Below are positions 9,092-18,221 of a stretch of 39,126 bases of DNA, piece after piece. Source of the DNA: Arthrobacter sp. Leaf337 (lineage in GTDB: Bacteria; Actinomycetota; Actinomycetes; Actinomycetales; Micrococcaceae); assembly GCF_001423745.1 (NCBI RefSeq), contig NZ_LMPC01000017.1, forward strand, positions 1 through 39,126, read 5' to 3'. The stretch's first letter is position 1; the number at the start of each line of letters is the position of its first letter. The notes under the pieces were generated by a model, which made no database searches, was not told the origin of the DNA, and was given only the letters and a program-made list of their open reading frames with translations. The translations under genes and the position numbers were made by a program.

Positions 9092-10102
9092 CTATCCGCG
9101 GGTGGGCAGCAACTCCTGTTTCAGCCCGGCGGGCAGGACCGGCGTCAAGGCAGCCTGCCCGGACAGCACCGCGGCCACGTTCCGCACTGCCAGCTCACCC
9201 ATGCTGTCGCGGGTTGCGGCTGCGGCGCTGCCGATGTGGGGCAGGAGCACCACGTTTTCCAGGGAGCGGAGCCGGTCGTTGACCTGAGGTTCGAATTCGT
9301 GCACGTCCAAGCCTGCACCGGCAAGGTGACCCGATTCCACGGCATCGGCCAGGGCGTCCTCGTCAACCAAAGGGCCCCGTGCGGTGTTGATCAGGTAACT
9401 GCCGGCCTTCATGGCAGCAAGCTGAGGGGCGCCGATCATGTGCCGGTTGGTGGCCGTCAGCGGGCAGTGCAGGCTCACGACGTCACTGGTGCGGAGGAGC
9501 GTGTCAAAATCGCAAGGCTGGACGCCCAGGTCGGCGGCTTCCGGGGTGGATGCCCTGCTGCCGGTGGCAATGATGTTCATCCGGAACGCTTGGGCGCGGC
9601 GGGCCACGGCCATGCCTGTGCGGCCCAGTCCGACGATTCCCAGCGTTGCCCCCGCACTGACATCCAGTCCGATAAAGCTCTGCGGTCCCCAGATCCACGG
9701 CTGCGCGGTCCGGATGAAGCGGTCGGCTTCCGCTACGCGCCGAACGGTTGCCAGAATCAATGCGAACGCAAGGTCTGCTGTCGCCTCATCCAGGACGCCG
9801 GGCGTGTTCGTTACGGTGATCCCCCGGCGTGCCGCCGCTTCCATATCGATGTTGTCATAGCCGACGGCGACATTGGCAATGACTTTCAAGCCAGGACCTG
9901 CAGTCTCCATCACCTCATCATCCATTTTTTCTGTGAGCATGGTGATAATCGCGATCGCGCCACGACACCCTTCGAGGAGCTGCTCGCGCGTGGGTGGAGC
10001 GTCGGCGTCCCGATGCATCGCCAGCGGGGCGGGCAGGACTTCGGCCTGGAGCATGACGTGCTTGGACATGGGGCGGGTGATGTAAACATGGCCTTCAGGC
10101 AC
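9092..10102 (-). CDS. D-2-hydroxyacid dehydrogenase (glyoxylate/hydroxypyruvate reductase type)
   Basis: A 336-residue NAD(P)-dependent enzyme. The Rossmann motif is GIVGLGRTGMA (about 150-160), the substrate arginine lies in NTARGPLVDEDAL, the glutamate in HEFEPQV, and the catalytic histidine in LLPHIGSAAA. Such enzymes reduce glyoxylate or hydroxypyruvate to glycolate or D-glycerate. The frame is open to 10123, but a perfect AGGAGG at 10109-10114 lies 6 bases before GTG 10102, which is therefore the preferred start; the first residues are then VPEGHVYITRPM. It overlaps the RraA-type gene by 8 bp, indicating translational coupling. Located directly before glycerate kinase in the operon, it probably supplies D-glycerate (inference). 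Confidence 0.92.
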   Translation of the reverse strand: MPEGHVYITRPMSKHVMLQAEVLPAPLAMHRDADAPPTREQLLEGCRGAIAIITMLTEKMDDEVMETAGPGLKVIANVAVGYDNIDMEAAARRGITVTNTPGVLDEATADLAFALILATVRRVAEADRFIRTAQPWIWGPQSFIGLDVSAGATLGIVGLGRTGMAVARRAQAFRMNIIATGSRASTPEAADLGVQPCDFDTLLRTSDVVSLHCPLTATNRHMIGAPQLAAMKAGSYLINTARGPLVDEDALADAVESGHLAGAGLDVHEFEPQVNDRLRSLENVVLLPHIGSAAAATRDSMGELAVRNVAAVLSGQAALTPVLPAGLKQELLPTRG

Positions 10103-10793
10103 TGTAGGCCTCCTGCTCAACATGGACGAGGGACACGGCGCCTGGCACCCAGCTGCGGTCCCACTCCCCTCGGGCTATTGCTTCACGCTGCTTGAGTTCG
10201 CTGGCCATAATGGCCTCTGCCGAATCGAGGACGGTTTCGATCCTGTCAGCGGAGACGAACACGACGCCGTCTCCGTCACCAACCACCAGGTCGCCGTCGT
10301 GGACGACCGACCCGCCGATGGTGACGCCAGTGTGGATGGCGCCGGGCCCGCTCTTGTAAGGACCCATGTGGGATACGCCTCTGGAAAAAACAGGAATCGG
10401 CCCGGCCGAGATGTCATCACGGTCACGGATGGCGCCGTCGACTACTATCCCGACGACGCCACGGGACGCAGCGTAGTACGTCATGAGTTCGCCAAGGATG
10501 GCGTTAGTGACTTCGCCCTGGGCGTCGATGACAAGCACGTCGCCGGGACGGGCGAGTTCGAGGGCCTGGTGGACGGCGAGATTGTCACCCGCGCGGGTTC
10601 GGACGGTCAATGCCGTTCCAGCCATCGAGCGACCGCCGAGTGATGCCAGGCAGTTTCCGACCGGGGAGATTCCTACTGCACCGGATACCCGCTCCTGGCT
10701 GTCGGACACTGCGGAGGTCTGAACCTGGCTGTACCGTGCCAGCACCTCGCCCCGAACCTGGTTCGCAGGCGGATAAAGACGGATGATATTCAT
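10095..10793 (-). CDS. RraA-type aldolase/lyase, cluster A
   Basis: A 232-residue RraA-fold protein. Family members include the RNase E regulator and the pyruvate aldolases for 4-hydroxy-4-methyl-2-oxoglutarate and related acids. Visible signatures are GTALTVRTRAGDN, the G-x20-R-D type loop ending in IVVDGAIRDRDDI, and VVGDGDGVVFV. In characterised aldolases the R-D-x2-E motif binds metal and substrate; here the last position is aspartate (RDRDD), while the cluster B copy has glutamate. ATG 10793 is preferred because AGGAAG sits 8 bases upstream; GTG 10802, overlapping the previous stop, is an alternative. In this operon a retro-aldol step is far more likely than RNA-turnover control (inference). 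Confidence 0.9.
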   Translation of the reverse strand: MNIIRLYPPANQVRGEVLARYSQVQTSAVSDSQERVSGAVGISPVGNCLASLGGRSMAGTALTVRTRAGDNLAVHQALELARPGDVLVIDAQGEVTNAILGELMTYYAASRGVVGIVVDGAIRDRDDISAGPIPVFSRGVSHMGPYKSGPGAIHTGVTIGGSVVHDGDLVVGDGDGVVFVSADRIETVLDSAEAIMASELKQREAIARGEWDRSWVPGAVSLVHVEQEAYSA

Positions 10794-10798
10794 GTTTG

Positions 10799-11872
10799 TC
10801 ACTTCCTTGTGGCTGCGTTTTCCATTGCAGGGTTGTCGCCGGCAAGGGGGCGGGCGTCCTGTGAGAGCTTTTCGAGTTCAGCGATGACGGCCTGCGGCAG
10901 GGCGATGCCTTGTTCCTGGTTGCGGAGGGCGGCGCGTGCTTCGATTTCGCCGGGGATGAGCACTTCGCGGTTCGCAGGCCCGCTTGCCTTGATTGCTTCG
11001 AACAGGTTTTCCATCCGTCGGCCGAACTGGTCCAAGGGCTGGAAGGCGCTGACATTGTGGAGGGTGAAGAAAGCACCTACGCCCTGCGGCCGGTCCAGAT
11101 CGTCGTAGAGGTCGCCGATCTCCGGCCCGGAGCTGGCCCCGGAGAACATTGCGGCCATGACTTCCACCATCAGTGCAATGCCGTAGCCCTTGGGGCCGCC
11201 GAACGGCAGGACGCTGCCGGCGAGGGCTGCCTCCGGATCGGTGGTGGGGTCGCCGTTGATGTCCACGGCCCAACCTTCGGGGATCTGTCCGCCGAGCTGG
11301 TCCGCCTGGATGATCTTTCCGCGGGCCACCACGCTGGTGGCCATGTCCAGGATCATCGGTTCCCTGCTGCCGGCGGGGACGCCGAAGGTGTAGGGGTTGG
11401 TGCCGAGGAAGCGTTCCCGGCCGCCCCAGGCGGACATCGTGGCCGGCGCGTTTCCGTAGAGGAAGATCGCGGCGTTTGCGGCCGCAGCCTTCTTCGCGAA
11501 GTACGCGCCGGAGCCGTAGTGGTTGGAGTTCCGCACTGCCACGGAAACAGTGCTCGTCGAAGGAAGGCGTTCCTGGGCGAGTTCGAGGCTCCGCTGCATC
11601 ACCACCTGGCCCATGCCGTTGTCGCCGTCGATGACGAGGGCGCCGCCGGTTTCCTTGACCACCCTGACGTTGGGCCGGGTGTTGACCAAGCCCAGCTGCA
11701 GCCGTTTGACGTAGATGGGGATCCTGCTGACACCATGGGAATCGACGCCGCGGAGGTTTGCGTCCACGAGCGACTCGGCCACGAGCCGGGCGTCATCCTC
11801 GGGCAGCCCTGCTGCCGAGAGGATATTGGCGGAGTATTCCTCGAGACGCCGGAAGGGAATGTTCACTTTCAT
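10799..11872 (-). CDS. Ldh-family (malate/L-lactate type) 2-hydroxyacid dehydrogenase, cluster A
   Basis: A 357-residue member of the NAD(P)-dependent Ldh_2 family, which includes malate, ureidoglycolate and sulfolactate dehydrogenases and is unrelated to the Rossmann-fold lactate dehydrogenases. Visible motifs are the catalytic-histidine region VDSHGVSRIPIYV, the NSNHYGSGAYF nucleotide/substrate loop, GTNPYTFGVPAG, and DMATSVVARGKI. ATG 11872 overlaps the previous stop codon as TAATG and has GGAAG 8 bases upstream, so it is preferred over the start at 11881. It would oxidise a 2-hydroxyacid to the 2-oxoacid that the RraA-type enzyme could then cleave (inference). A paralogue lies at 30991. 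Confidence 0.92.
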   Translation of the reverse strand: MKVNIPFRRLEEYSANILSAAGLPEDDARLVAESLVDANLRGVDSHGVSRIPIYVKRLQLGLVNTRPNVRVVKETGGALVIDGDNGMGQVVMQRSLELAQERLPSTSTVSVAVRNSNHYGSGAYFAKKAAAANAAIFLYGNAPATMSAWGGRERFLGTNPYTFGVPAGSREPMILDMATSVVARGKIIQADQLGGQIPEGWAVDINGDPTTDPEAALAGSVLPFGGPKGYGIALMVEVMAAMFSGASSGPEIGDLYDDLDRPQGVGAFFTLHNVSAFQPLDQFGRRMENLFEAIKASGPANREVLIPGEIEARAALRNQEQGIALPQAVIAELEKLSQDARPLAGDNPAMENAATRK

Positions 11873-13032
11873 TACAAGCACTTCCTCATAATGTCCACGA
11901 GATCGGCTGCTGTGGCTGGGCGGGGGTTGACCACAATGTTCCCCGATTCCATGCTTTCCGCTGCCAGCTGCTCCAGGTCTGATTCCTGGACTCCGTAGGC
12001 TGCCAGGCTCCTTGGCGCTCCAATGTCAGTGATGAGTTGGGCCACTGCATCCACTCCTGCGTGGGCGGCTTCCCGCAAGGACATCGAACGGGTGTCGACG
12101 CCGAAGATCGTGGCGATGCGGGCGAACTTGTCCAGGTTGGCGTTGACGTTGAAGCGCATGACCTCGGGAAGGAGGATGGAGATGACGTCGCCGTGGGGAA
12201 TTTTTGCCTTGGCTCCCAGAGGCATGGCCATGGCGTGCGCCAAGCCGAGGCGTGTGGGCGCGAAGGCGCAGGCGGCCATGGTGGAGGCCAGGAGCATGTC
12301 CGAACGCGCCTGGATGTCGGCGCCGTTGAAGACCGCTGTCCGCAGGGAGCGGGCGATGAGTTCCATGGCCTTCTCCGAGAGCGCCTCTGAGATGGGCTGT
12401 GTTGCCTTGTTGACGTAGGACTCAAGGGCGTGCGTCAGGGCATCCAGTCCGGTTCCGACGGTGAGCCGGGCCGGAAGGCTGACGGACAGGGAGGGGTCGC
12501 AGAAGGCCACAGTGGCTGTCATGTTCCGCCCGCCCACGCCGTACTTGATGTTCCGGGCCTTCTCCGAAATCACCGACCACACGGCACACTCGCTGCCGGT
12601 GCCGGCGGTGGTGGGGATAGCGATCACCGGCAGCCCCTGGCTGCTGGGGATCTCGAGCCCTGCGTAGTCCCGAATGTGGCCGGTGTTCTTGGCCATCAGC
12701 GCGATGGACTTGCCGGTGTCCAGGGCGCTGCCGCCGCCGACAGCAACAACGATGTCGCGGCCCTCGTCGTTGCAGAGCTGGGCGCCTGCGGTCACACCCT
12801 CCGCTTCCGGCTCCGGCTCGACGTCGGTGAAGGTGACGACGTCGAAGTTGGCGGCGGTGAGGATGTCGGCTACGCGGCCGACGACGCCTGCCGCTACGAG
12901 GCCCCGATCCGAGACGAGCAGGACATGCTTGCCGCCGAGGCGGGTGACCTGTTCGGCCAGGGTGTCAATGAGTCCGATGCCGAATTCGATCCGAGTGGGC
13001 AGCTCGAATGAAAAATGCTGATGGTAATTCAC
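11872..13032 (-). CDS. Iron-containing (group III) alcohol dehydrogenase, cluster A
   Basis: A 386-residue NAD(P)-dependent, metal-containing alcohol dehydrogenase. The nucleotide-binding glycine loop is AVGGGSALDTGKS (about 97-109), and the second fingerprint IPTTAGTGSE follows. Likely metal ligands are an aspartate near CDPSLSVSLP, the histidine in LDALTHALESY (about 200), and the histidines in GLAHAMAMPLG and KIPHGDV. It starts at GTG with GAAGGAAA upstream and ends overlapping the next gene by one base. It probably interconverts an alcohol and an aldehyde that the neighbouring aldehyde dehydrogenase then oxidises. Maleylacetate reductases share the fold, but the aldehyde dehydrogenase neighbour favours an alcohol dehydrogenase. 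Confidence 0.92.
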   Translation of the reverse strand: MNYHQHFSFELPTRIEFGIGLIDTLAEQVTRLGGKHVLLVSDRGLVAAGVVGRVADILTAANFDVVTFTDVEPEPEAEGVTAGAQLCNDEGRDIVVAVGGGSALDTGKSIALMAKNTGHIRDYAGLEIPSSQGLPVIAIPTTAGTGSECAVWSVISEKARNIKYGVGGRNMTATVAFCDPSLSVSLPARLTVGTGLDALTHALESYVNKATQPISEALSEKAMELIARSLRTAVFNGADIQARSDMLLASTMAACAFAPTRLGLAHAMAMPLGAKAKIPHGDVISILLPEVMRFNVNANLDKFARIATIFGVDTRSMSLREAAHAGVDAVAQLITDIGAPRSLAAYGVQESDLEQLAAESMESGNIVVNPRPATAADLVDIMRKCL

Positions 13033-13079
13033 GGTTTCCTTCTTCTTTGAAAGTTTCTGAGAGCGGTCTGGGTTGGCGG

Positions 13080-14546
13080 TTACTGGCCGTACACCTGGTA
13101 GACCACCTTGCGCGTGGTGAAGAAATCACGGGAGGTGTCCCCGATGCCGAAGGCGCCCTGGCCGGACTGGGCGACTCCGCCGAACGGCAGGTGGCCTTCG
13201 CTGGTGGTGCCGTGGTTGACGTGGACCATGCCGCTGCGCGCCTCGGTGACGAAGCGGTGGGCCAGGTCCATGTCCTCCGTAAACACGGCAGCGGTGAGCC
13301 CGTACTGGGTTTCATTCGTGACGGCGATGGCTTCGTCGAAGTCCTCCACCGGGATGACCGCCAAGACCGGCCCGAACACCTCTTCGGTGGCCAGCGCCGT
13401 GCCGGGCTTGACGTCGGTAACCACCGTTGCGGGGTAGTAATTGCCGTCGCCCAAGTTTTCTTCCTGGAGCGGCTGACCGCCGACGAGCACCCTTGCGCCG
13501 TCCTGCGTGGCCTGCTCCACGTAGCGGTGGACCTGCTCGAACTGGCTCCTGTTCACCAAGGGGCCCATCTTGGTTTTCTCGTCCATGCCGTAACCGACCG
13601 TGAAGGTCGCCGCCTGCCTGGCAAGTGCTTCTTCGAGCGGGGCCTGCAGATCCCTGGTGACGATTACGCGGCTAACAGCGGTGCACCGCTGCCCGGCTGC
13701 CGCGAAGGCTGCGGCAGCGATTTCCGCGGCGGCACGGTCGACGTCGGAAATTGAGGACACGACGGCAGCGTTCTTGCCTCCCATTTCCAGCTGCGTTCTC
13801 GCGTTGCGGCGTGCCGCGGCGGTGGCGATGCCGAGCCCGACATCGGTGGAGCCGGTAAAGGTGATTCCGGCGATGTCCGGGCTGTTGACCAGGGCGTCAC
13901 CGACCTCGCGGCCCGTTCCGATCAGGAGGTTGAACACGCCGGCGGGAACGCCGATCTCGTCGAGGAGTTCGGCGATGATCGCTGAGGCGCCAGGGCTCTG
14001 GAGGGCTGGCTTGAGGATGACCGGGCAGCCGCACACCAGCGCCGGAACTACCTTGCGGATCGGGGTCAGGATCGGAAAGTTCCAGGGGGTAATGGCAGCC
14101 ACCGGGCCGATGGGCTGGCGGATGGAATAAGCGTCGGTGTTGTTGCGGACGCTGGTGAACGTCTTATCACCGCCGCGCAGGGCCTCCCCGGCCCAGAAAC
14201 GCATTTCGAAAATGGCGCGGGCCGTTTCGCCCATGGATTCGGTGATCGCTTTGCCCATTTCCCGGGTGGCGATCTCTGCCATGTCCCGCTGCCGGGACGG
14301 CCATTTCTCCAGCAGCGCGTAAATGAGGTCCATGCGTTCGCTGGCAGTGGTGGCCGCCCAGGCGGGGGCAGCCTCGCGGGCGGAGCTGATGGCCTTTTGG
14401 ACATCGGCCGAGGTGGCCAACTGGTAGCTGGCCACCGTCACCCCGGCCCGGCCGGGATCGGTCGTTTCATAGAGCGCCGCGTCCGGGGAGGCCGTCCACG
14501 CACCGGCGATGTAGCTGCTGACGGTTTTCCTGATGGGGGAAGACAT
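13080..14546 (-). CDS. NAD(P)-dependent aldehyde dehydrogenase, cluster A
   Basis: A 488-residue aldehyde dehydrogenase of the ALDH superfamily. The cofactor site carries ITPWNFPI and VILKPA, the general-base glutamate is in LEMGGKNAAV, and the catalytic cysteine is in AGQRCTAVSRV (about residue 288). EEVFGPVLAVI and the substrate-side MVHVNHGTTSEGHLPFGG are also present. The MVHVN..T pattern is common in semialdehyde dehydrogenases such as those for 2-oxoglutarate semialdehyde. AGGAAA lies 5 bases before the ATG. Placed between the TRAP transporter and the alcohol dehydrogenase genes, it is the acid-forming step of the pathway. A paralogue is at 35113. Confidence 0.94.
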   Translation of the reverse strand: MSSPIRKTVSSYIAGAWTASPDAALYETTDPGRAGVTVASYQLATSADVQKAISSAREAAPAWAATTASERMDLIYALLEKWPSRQRDMAEIATREMGKAITESMGETARAIFEMRFWAGEALRGGDKTFTSVRNNTDAYSIRQPIGPVAAITPWNFPILTPIRKVVPALVCGCPVILKPALQSPGASAIIAELLDEIGVPAGVFNLLIGTGREVGDALVNSPDIAGITFTGSTDVGLGIATAAARRNARTQLEMGGKNAAVVSSISDVDRAAAEIAAAAFAAAGQRCTAVSRVIVTRDLQAPLEEALARQAATFTVGYGMDEKTKMGPLVNRSQFEQVHRYVEQATQDGARVLVGGQPLQEENLGDGNYYPATVVTDVKPGTALATEEVFGPVLAVIPVEDFDEAIAVTNETQYGLTAAVFTEDMDLAHRFVTEARSGMVHVNHGTTSEGHLPFGGVAQSGQGAFGIGDTSRDFFTTRKVVYQVYGQ

Positions 14547-14597
14547 GAGGGTTTCCTGATTCTTGATTGGGGAGGGATTGAGCGGCGGCTGGATTTA

Positions 14598-15872
14598 CTA
14601 ATTGGTCAAAAACTCGGCCGGCCAAAGGATGAGTTGCGGGAAGATGGCAAGAATGACGACGGCGGCCACCATGACCGCGTAGTGCGGGGTTGCGGCCTTC
14701 ACGATCTTTTCAATGGGCAACCCGCTGACATAAGAAGTGGCGAACAGCGAAACACCGACCGGTGGCGTTACCAGACCGACAGACAGGGCAGCGACGAGGT
14801 AGACCACAAAGTGGATGGGATCAATACCGGCAGCTGTAGCCGCAGGCATGAGCACCGGCGAGCAGAGCAGGATGGCGGCCACAATATCCATCACGGTTCC
14901 GATAATGATCAGGATTACGCCGATCAGCAGCATCACGATAATGGGGTCGGTGCTGACGCCCAGGAGCCAACTGCTGACCTTGGCCGGCAGTCCGTCGATA
15001 GTGAAGATGTATGAGGCGACGCTGGCGATCATGGCGATCAGCAGAATGGTTCCCGTGGTGAGGCCGGCATCGATGATCATCTTCGGCATCTGGCGCCACT
15101 TCATGTCCCGGTAGACGTAGATGCCTACCAGGAGGCTGTAGAGAACGGCGACAGCGGCAGCTTCCGTGGGTGTGAAGAACCCGCTGAACAAGCCGACCAG
15201 GATGACCACGGGGCCGCCCAGGGCCGGAATGCCGGCCAGGACGATCGCGATGCCCTTCTTGAACGCAGTCTTCGAGATCTCACCGTAACCATTCCGGGCC
15301 GAGAGGACGAAGTTCAGGACCATCAGGACGACGATCAGCACCACTGACGGCCCCAAGCCGCCAGCCAGCGCCGCTCCAACTGAAACGCTGGCTGTGGAGG
15401 CGGCGATGATGATGAGGATGCTCGGCGGCATCAGGGAGGACAGCGTGGACGTCACCATGGTCATGGCCGCCGCATAGGGCCGTGGGTACTTGTGATCCGT
15501 CATGGCCTTGATCTCGATCTTGCCCAGGCTCACAACGTCGGCCACCGAGGAACCGGAGATGCCGCCGAAAATAGCGCTTGCAGCAATGTTCACCTGGCCA
15601 AGGCCTCCACGGAAGCGTCCAAAGACGACCTCGGCCCCACGGAAGATGCGGTCCGAGATCCCGCCCCCGGCCATGACGTTGCCGGCCAGGACAAACAGCG
15701 GGACAGCCACCAGCAGGAAGCTGTTCATCGAGCTCATCATGGACTGCGGCAACAGCTCCAGCGGGATGTCAAAAATCACCAGGGTGGCGATGACGCCGAT
15801 GCCCAGGGAAACTGCCAGCGGAACACCCAGCAGCAGGAGCAGAACAAAGATGCCCAGCAGAGTAAGAGTCAT
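14598..15872 (-). CDS. dctM: TRAP transporter large permease (DctM)
   Basis: A 424-residue, highly hydrophobic protein with about twelve membrane segments and the DctM pattern: LLLLGVPLAVSLGIGV at the N-terminus, FVLAGNVMAGGGISDR (about 61-76), GISGSSVADVVSLG (about 112-125), GFFTPTEAAAVAVLYSLLV (about 212-230) and the C-terminal TPPVGVSLFATSYVSG. It forms the sodium-driven translocation channel of a tripartite ATP-independent periplasmic transporter. Its start overlaps the stop of the small permease gene as ATGA, so the two are translationally coupled. TRAP systems carry organic and sugar acids, which suits a pathway of dehydrogenases and an aldolase for hydroxy acids. Confidence 0.94.
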   Translation of the reverse strand: MTLTLLGIFVLLLLLGVPLAVSLGIGVIATLVIFDIPLELLPQSMMSSMNSFLLVAVPLFVLAGNVMAGGGISDRIFRGAEVVFGRFRGGLGQVNIAASAIFGGISGSSVADVVSLGKIEIKAMTDHKYPRPYAAAMTMVTSTLSSLMPPSILIIIAASTASVSVGAALAGGLGPSVVLIVVLMVLNFVLSARNGYGEISKTAFKKGIAIVLAGIPALGGPVVILVGLFSGFFTPTEAAAVAVLYSLLVGIYVYRDMKWRQMPKMIIDAGLTTGTILLIAMIASVASYIFTIDGLPAKVSSWLLGVSTDPIIVMLLIGVILIIIGTVMDIVAAILLCSPVLMPAATAAGIDPIHFVVYLVAALSVGLVTPPVGVSLFATSYVSGLPIEKIVKAATPHYAVMVAAVVILAIFPQLILWPAEFLTN

Positions 15873-16444
15873 GCGATGATCTCTCCTTCGAGAATCTTCC
15901 TACGCATGTAGGGGGAGAAGTAAACCGTCTGGATGTGGGCGAGGATCGCCAGTGCTGCGCTGAGCACGAGGGGCAGTGTCACCAGGAACATCTTCAGTCC
16001 CAGGGCCGGGCTGGACTCTCCGCTGGCGTACTGCTGCAGCATCAGTTCCCAGGTCTTATAGATCAGGACGCTGAAGAACACGGTGCCGCACAGGGCGTAG
16101 AGATGGACGCTGAATTTCTTGAGCCAGGCCGGCCCCCACTCCAGCGCGAAGCCAACGCGGGGGTGGGCGGCCGCCCGAAAGCCTGCGGCCATGCCCAGAA
16201 AGGTGGTGTCCATGAACAGGAAGCGGGTCAGTTCCTCGGTCCACGGAAGAGAGGTTCCCATCTGGCGGGTGACCACCTGGATGGCGACGCTGACGAGCAT
16301 GGCGCTGATCCCGATGAACAGGAAGGCATCCACGATCTTCCAGATAACTTCCCGGGGCTCCGAAATTTCCGCGGCTGGAACCACTTTGTTTTGTCCGGCC
16401 CCTTGAGGCGGGGCGATTCCTTTATCTTGCACTGGACTGCTCAC
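15869..16444 (-). CDS. dctQ: TRAP transporter small permease (DctQ)
   Basis: A 191-residue protein with four membrane segments (about 35-56, 72-92, 109-130 and 149-170). A GTG start lies directly after the binding-protein gene. The first-loop sequence SLPWTEELTRFLFMDTTFLG is the characteristic DctQ motif, with its W-E-E-L and R residues. It is the small membrane subunit that pairs with the large permease encoded next. Confidence 0.92.
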   Translation of the reverse strand: MSSPVQDKGIAPPQGAGQNKVVPAAEISEPREVIWKIVDAFLFIGISAMLVSVAIQVVTRQMGTSLPWTEELTRFLFMDTTFLGMAAGFRAAAHPRVGFALEWGPAWLKKFSVHLYALCGTVFFSVLIYKTWELMLQQYASGESSPALGLKMFLVTLPLVLSAALAILAHIQTVYFSPYMRRKILEGEIIA

Positions 16445-16446
16445 CT

Positions 16447-17469
16447 TTACCGTCCGAGGAATTTGAGGCTGGTCGCGACGAATTCCTTGCCGACCTTGCC
16501 TTCAAGCTCCGGATAGACCTTCTGCGCTTCCTGCTGGAAGGCTGCCTGCGCCTCCGGAGTCAACTCATTGACCTTCACGCCTTCAGCTTTCAGCTTCTCA
16601 AGCGTCTTTTCGGCTTCGTCGTTGTCGGTCCTGGTTTTGAAGCCGGCTGTTTCGGCAGCAGCGTCCTGCAGGACCTTGCGGGTGTCGTCGTCGAAGGAGT
16701 CCCACTTTTTCTTGCTGAAACCCAGGACGTAGCCGTCGGAGATGTGGCCGGTCAGGGAAAGGTAGTCCTGGACTTCAAAGAACTTGTTGTTGACTGGGAC
16801 TTCCAGCGGGTTCTCCTGGCCGTCGATCGTGCCTAGCTGCAGGGCGGTGTAGACCTCCTTAAAGTCCATCGGAGTGGGGTTGGCACCCAGCGAGCCGAAG
16901 AACTTAACCCACAGGTCGTTCTGCGGAACGCGGATCTTGAGGTCTTTGAAGTCCTCTGGCTGAGCGATGGGGCGTACGGAGTTGGTGGTCTGCCGAGGGG
17001 TACGGGTCAGCATTGACACGCCCTTGATGCCCAGCTTGTCCAGTGAGCCCAGGAGCTCCTGGCCCGGTTCGCCTTCAAGGTACTTGCTGAACTCGTCCAT
17101 GTCTTTGAATAGATAGGGCAGGCTGATGGCGTTCATCTTCGGTTCGAAGGACGCGTAGACCGAGGTTGAGATGATGGTCGAGTCCAGGGTGCCGTTCCCG
17201 AGCAGGTTGACGGCGGCGTTCTGGTCGCCGCCGAAGAGCGTGCCGTCCGGGAACGTTTCGACCTTGATTTTGCCGTCGCTGAGTTCGGCCACCTTGTCGG
17301 CGAAATGCTTGGCGCTCACGCCGACGGACGTTGCGGCGGGGTCGCCGACGCCGAGCCTAATGGTAGTGGCGGGCGCGTCTGCGCCGGGTCCCCCGCCACA
17401 GCCGGTGAGGGCGGCGGTAACAGTGAGGGCTACGGCCGCAGCTGCGGCGGCCAGGATGCGCTTGGGCAT
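16447..17469 (-). CDS. dctP: TRAP solute-binding lipoprotein (DctP)
   Basis: A 340-residue extracytoplasmic binding protein. The start at 17469 has AAGGAG 6 bases upstream; the longer open frame to 17694 is rejected because its first 75 residues lie over the GntR gene in another frame. The product begins with a signal sequence and lipobox LTGC, with the lipidated cysteine at residue 24, as expected in a Gram-positive. The DctP fold follows, including the conserved arginine stretch LKIRVPQNDLWVKFFGSLGA, PMDFKEVYTALQLGTIDGQE and NPLEVPVN. These arginine- and asparagine-containing regions bind the carboxylate of the ligand in known members, so the imported molecule is probably an acid. Confidence 0.94.
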   Translation of the reverse strand: MPKRILAAAAAAVALTVTAALTGCGGGPGADAPATTIRLGVGDPAATSVGVSAKHFADKVAELSDGKIKVETFPDGTLFGGDQNAAVNLLGNGTLDSTIISTSVYASFEPKMNAISLPYLFKDMDEFSKYLEGEPGQELLGSLDKLGIKGVSMLTRTPRQTTNSVRPIAQPEDFKDLKIRVPQNDLWVKFFGSLGANPTPMDFKEVYTALQLGTIDGQENPLEVPVNNKFFEVQDYLSLTGHISDGYVLGFSKKKWDSFDDDTRKVLQDAAAETAGFKTRTDNDEAEKTLEKLKAEGVKVNELTPEAQAAFQQEAQKVYPELEGKVGKEFVATSLKFLGR

Positions 17470-17504
17470 CTGATTCTCCTTTGAATTCTTGCTGGCTTCC
17501 TGGC

Positions 17505-18185
17505 CTAATTGGACAGGGGTACTGATGCTTTGATGGCGCCGGTTAGTGCGTCTTCGGCGGTGCGGATGTGGTCGAGAAGCGCGGCTCTCGCAGCCTTCTC
17601 GTCGCGCCTGCCCAGTGCCTCGCAGACCAGTCGGTGCTCGTGCAGGCTGTCTTCCCGCCGCGAGTCGTCCTGGTACGAGACAAAGCGCTTGCAACGGGCG
17701 AGTTGACGGTCCACCACGTAGTAAGCCCTGGTTAGTTGCGAGTTGCCGCTTGCCTTGATGATCAGCTGGTGGAACTCATCGTCACGAGTGAGGTATTGCT
17801 CCACCTCGCCCTGGCTCATCGGGACAGAGAAACCGTCAAACATAGAGGCGACCTTGGACAGTGCGTCGTCCTCCCAATCGACAATCCGCCCCAGCCCTGC
17901 CGGCTCAAGCAGTGCCCGTAGTTCGTAAAGTTCCCGGACGTCCTGGAGCCGGATCTGGGTTACTGCCCAGCCGGTCCGCTGGCCCCGTTCCACGAGTCCT
18001 GATGATTCGAGGAGGTGCAGAGTGTCGCGAACGGGAGTCCGTGACACTCCGAACTGCTGCGCAAGCTCGCGGTCGCTGAGCGCAGTACCCGGGGGCAGTA
18101 CGCACTCCACGATCGCGTTTTCCAGCTCTCGGTACATATGGGAGCTGAGCTTGCGCTCCGGGATTGGCATCATCATCGAATCCAT
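17505..18185 (-). CDS. GntR-family regulator (FCD type), cluster A
   Basis: A winged-helix DNA-binding domain (SDRELAQQFGVSRTPVRDTL, LVERGQRTGWAV) is followed by a helical FCD sensor domain (EYLTRDDEFHQLII, HEHRLVCEAL). The frame is open to 18221, but the palindrome at 18195-18210 lies inside those extra codons. ATG 18185 (MDSMMMPIPE) is therefore chosen, possibly on a short or leaderless transcript because no ribosome site is evident. It is the first gene of the cluster A operon, 35 bp before the TRAP binding-protein gene, so it is likely autoregulated. The closest relative in this window is the regulator at 32389, which has matching RDRSLAEQLGISRTPVRE and DVRELFQLR motifs. Confidence 0.9.
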   Translation of the reverse strand: MDSMMMPIPERKLSSHMYRELENAIVECVLPPGTALSDRELAQQFGVSRTPVRDTLHLLESSGLVERGQRTGWAVTQIRLQDVRELYELRALLEPAGLGRIVDWEDDALSKVASMFDGFSVPMSQGEVEQYLTRDDEFHQLIIKASGNSQLTRAYYVVDRQLARCKRFVSYQDDSRREDSLHEHRLVCEALGRRDEKAARAALLDHIRTAEDALTGAIKASVPLSN

Positions 18186-18194
18186 TGTTTGAGT

Positions 18195-18210
18195 ATGCGG
18201 TATACCGTAT
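18195..18210. promoter_or_regulatory. Palindromic operator candidate (CGGTATACCG)
   Basis: The ten-base palindrome CGGTATACCG at 18198-18207 is flanked symmetrically by AT at one base's distance. It lies just upstream of the preferred GntR start and would cover the promoter of the cluster A operon. FCD-type GntR proteins commonly bind GTATAC-centred palindromes (known for the family). The same ACGGTATACC core occurs in the cluster B control region at 30926-30935. Confidence 0.65.
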
Positions 18211-18221
18211 TCGAAATACAA

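Noticed and set aside
17470..17694. N-terminal extension of the TRAP binding-protein frame
   Set aside because: It lies over the GntR gene in another frame, lacks a signal sequence, and the start at 17469 has a good ribosome site followed by a lipoprotein signal.
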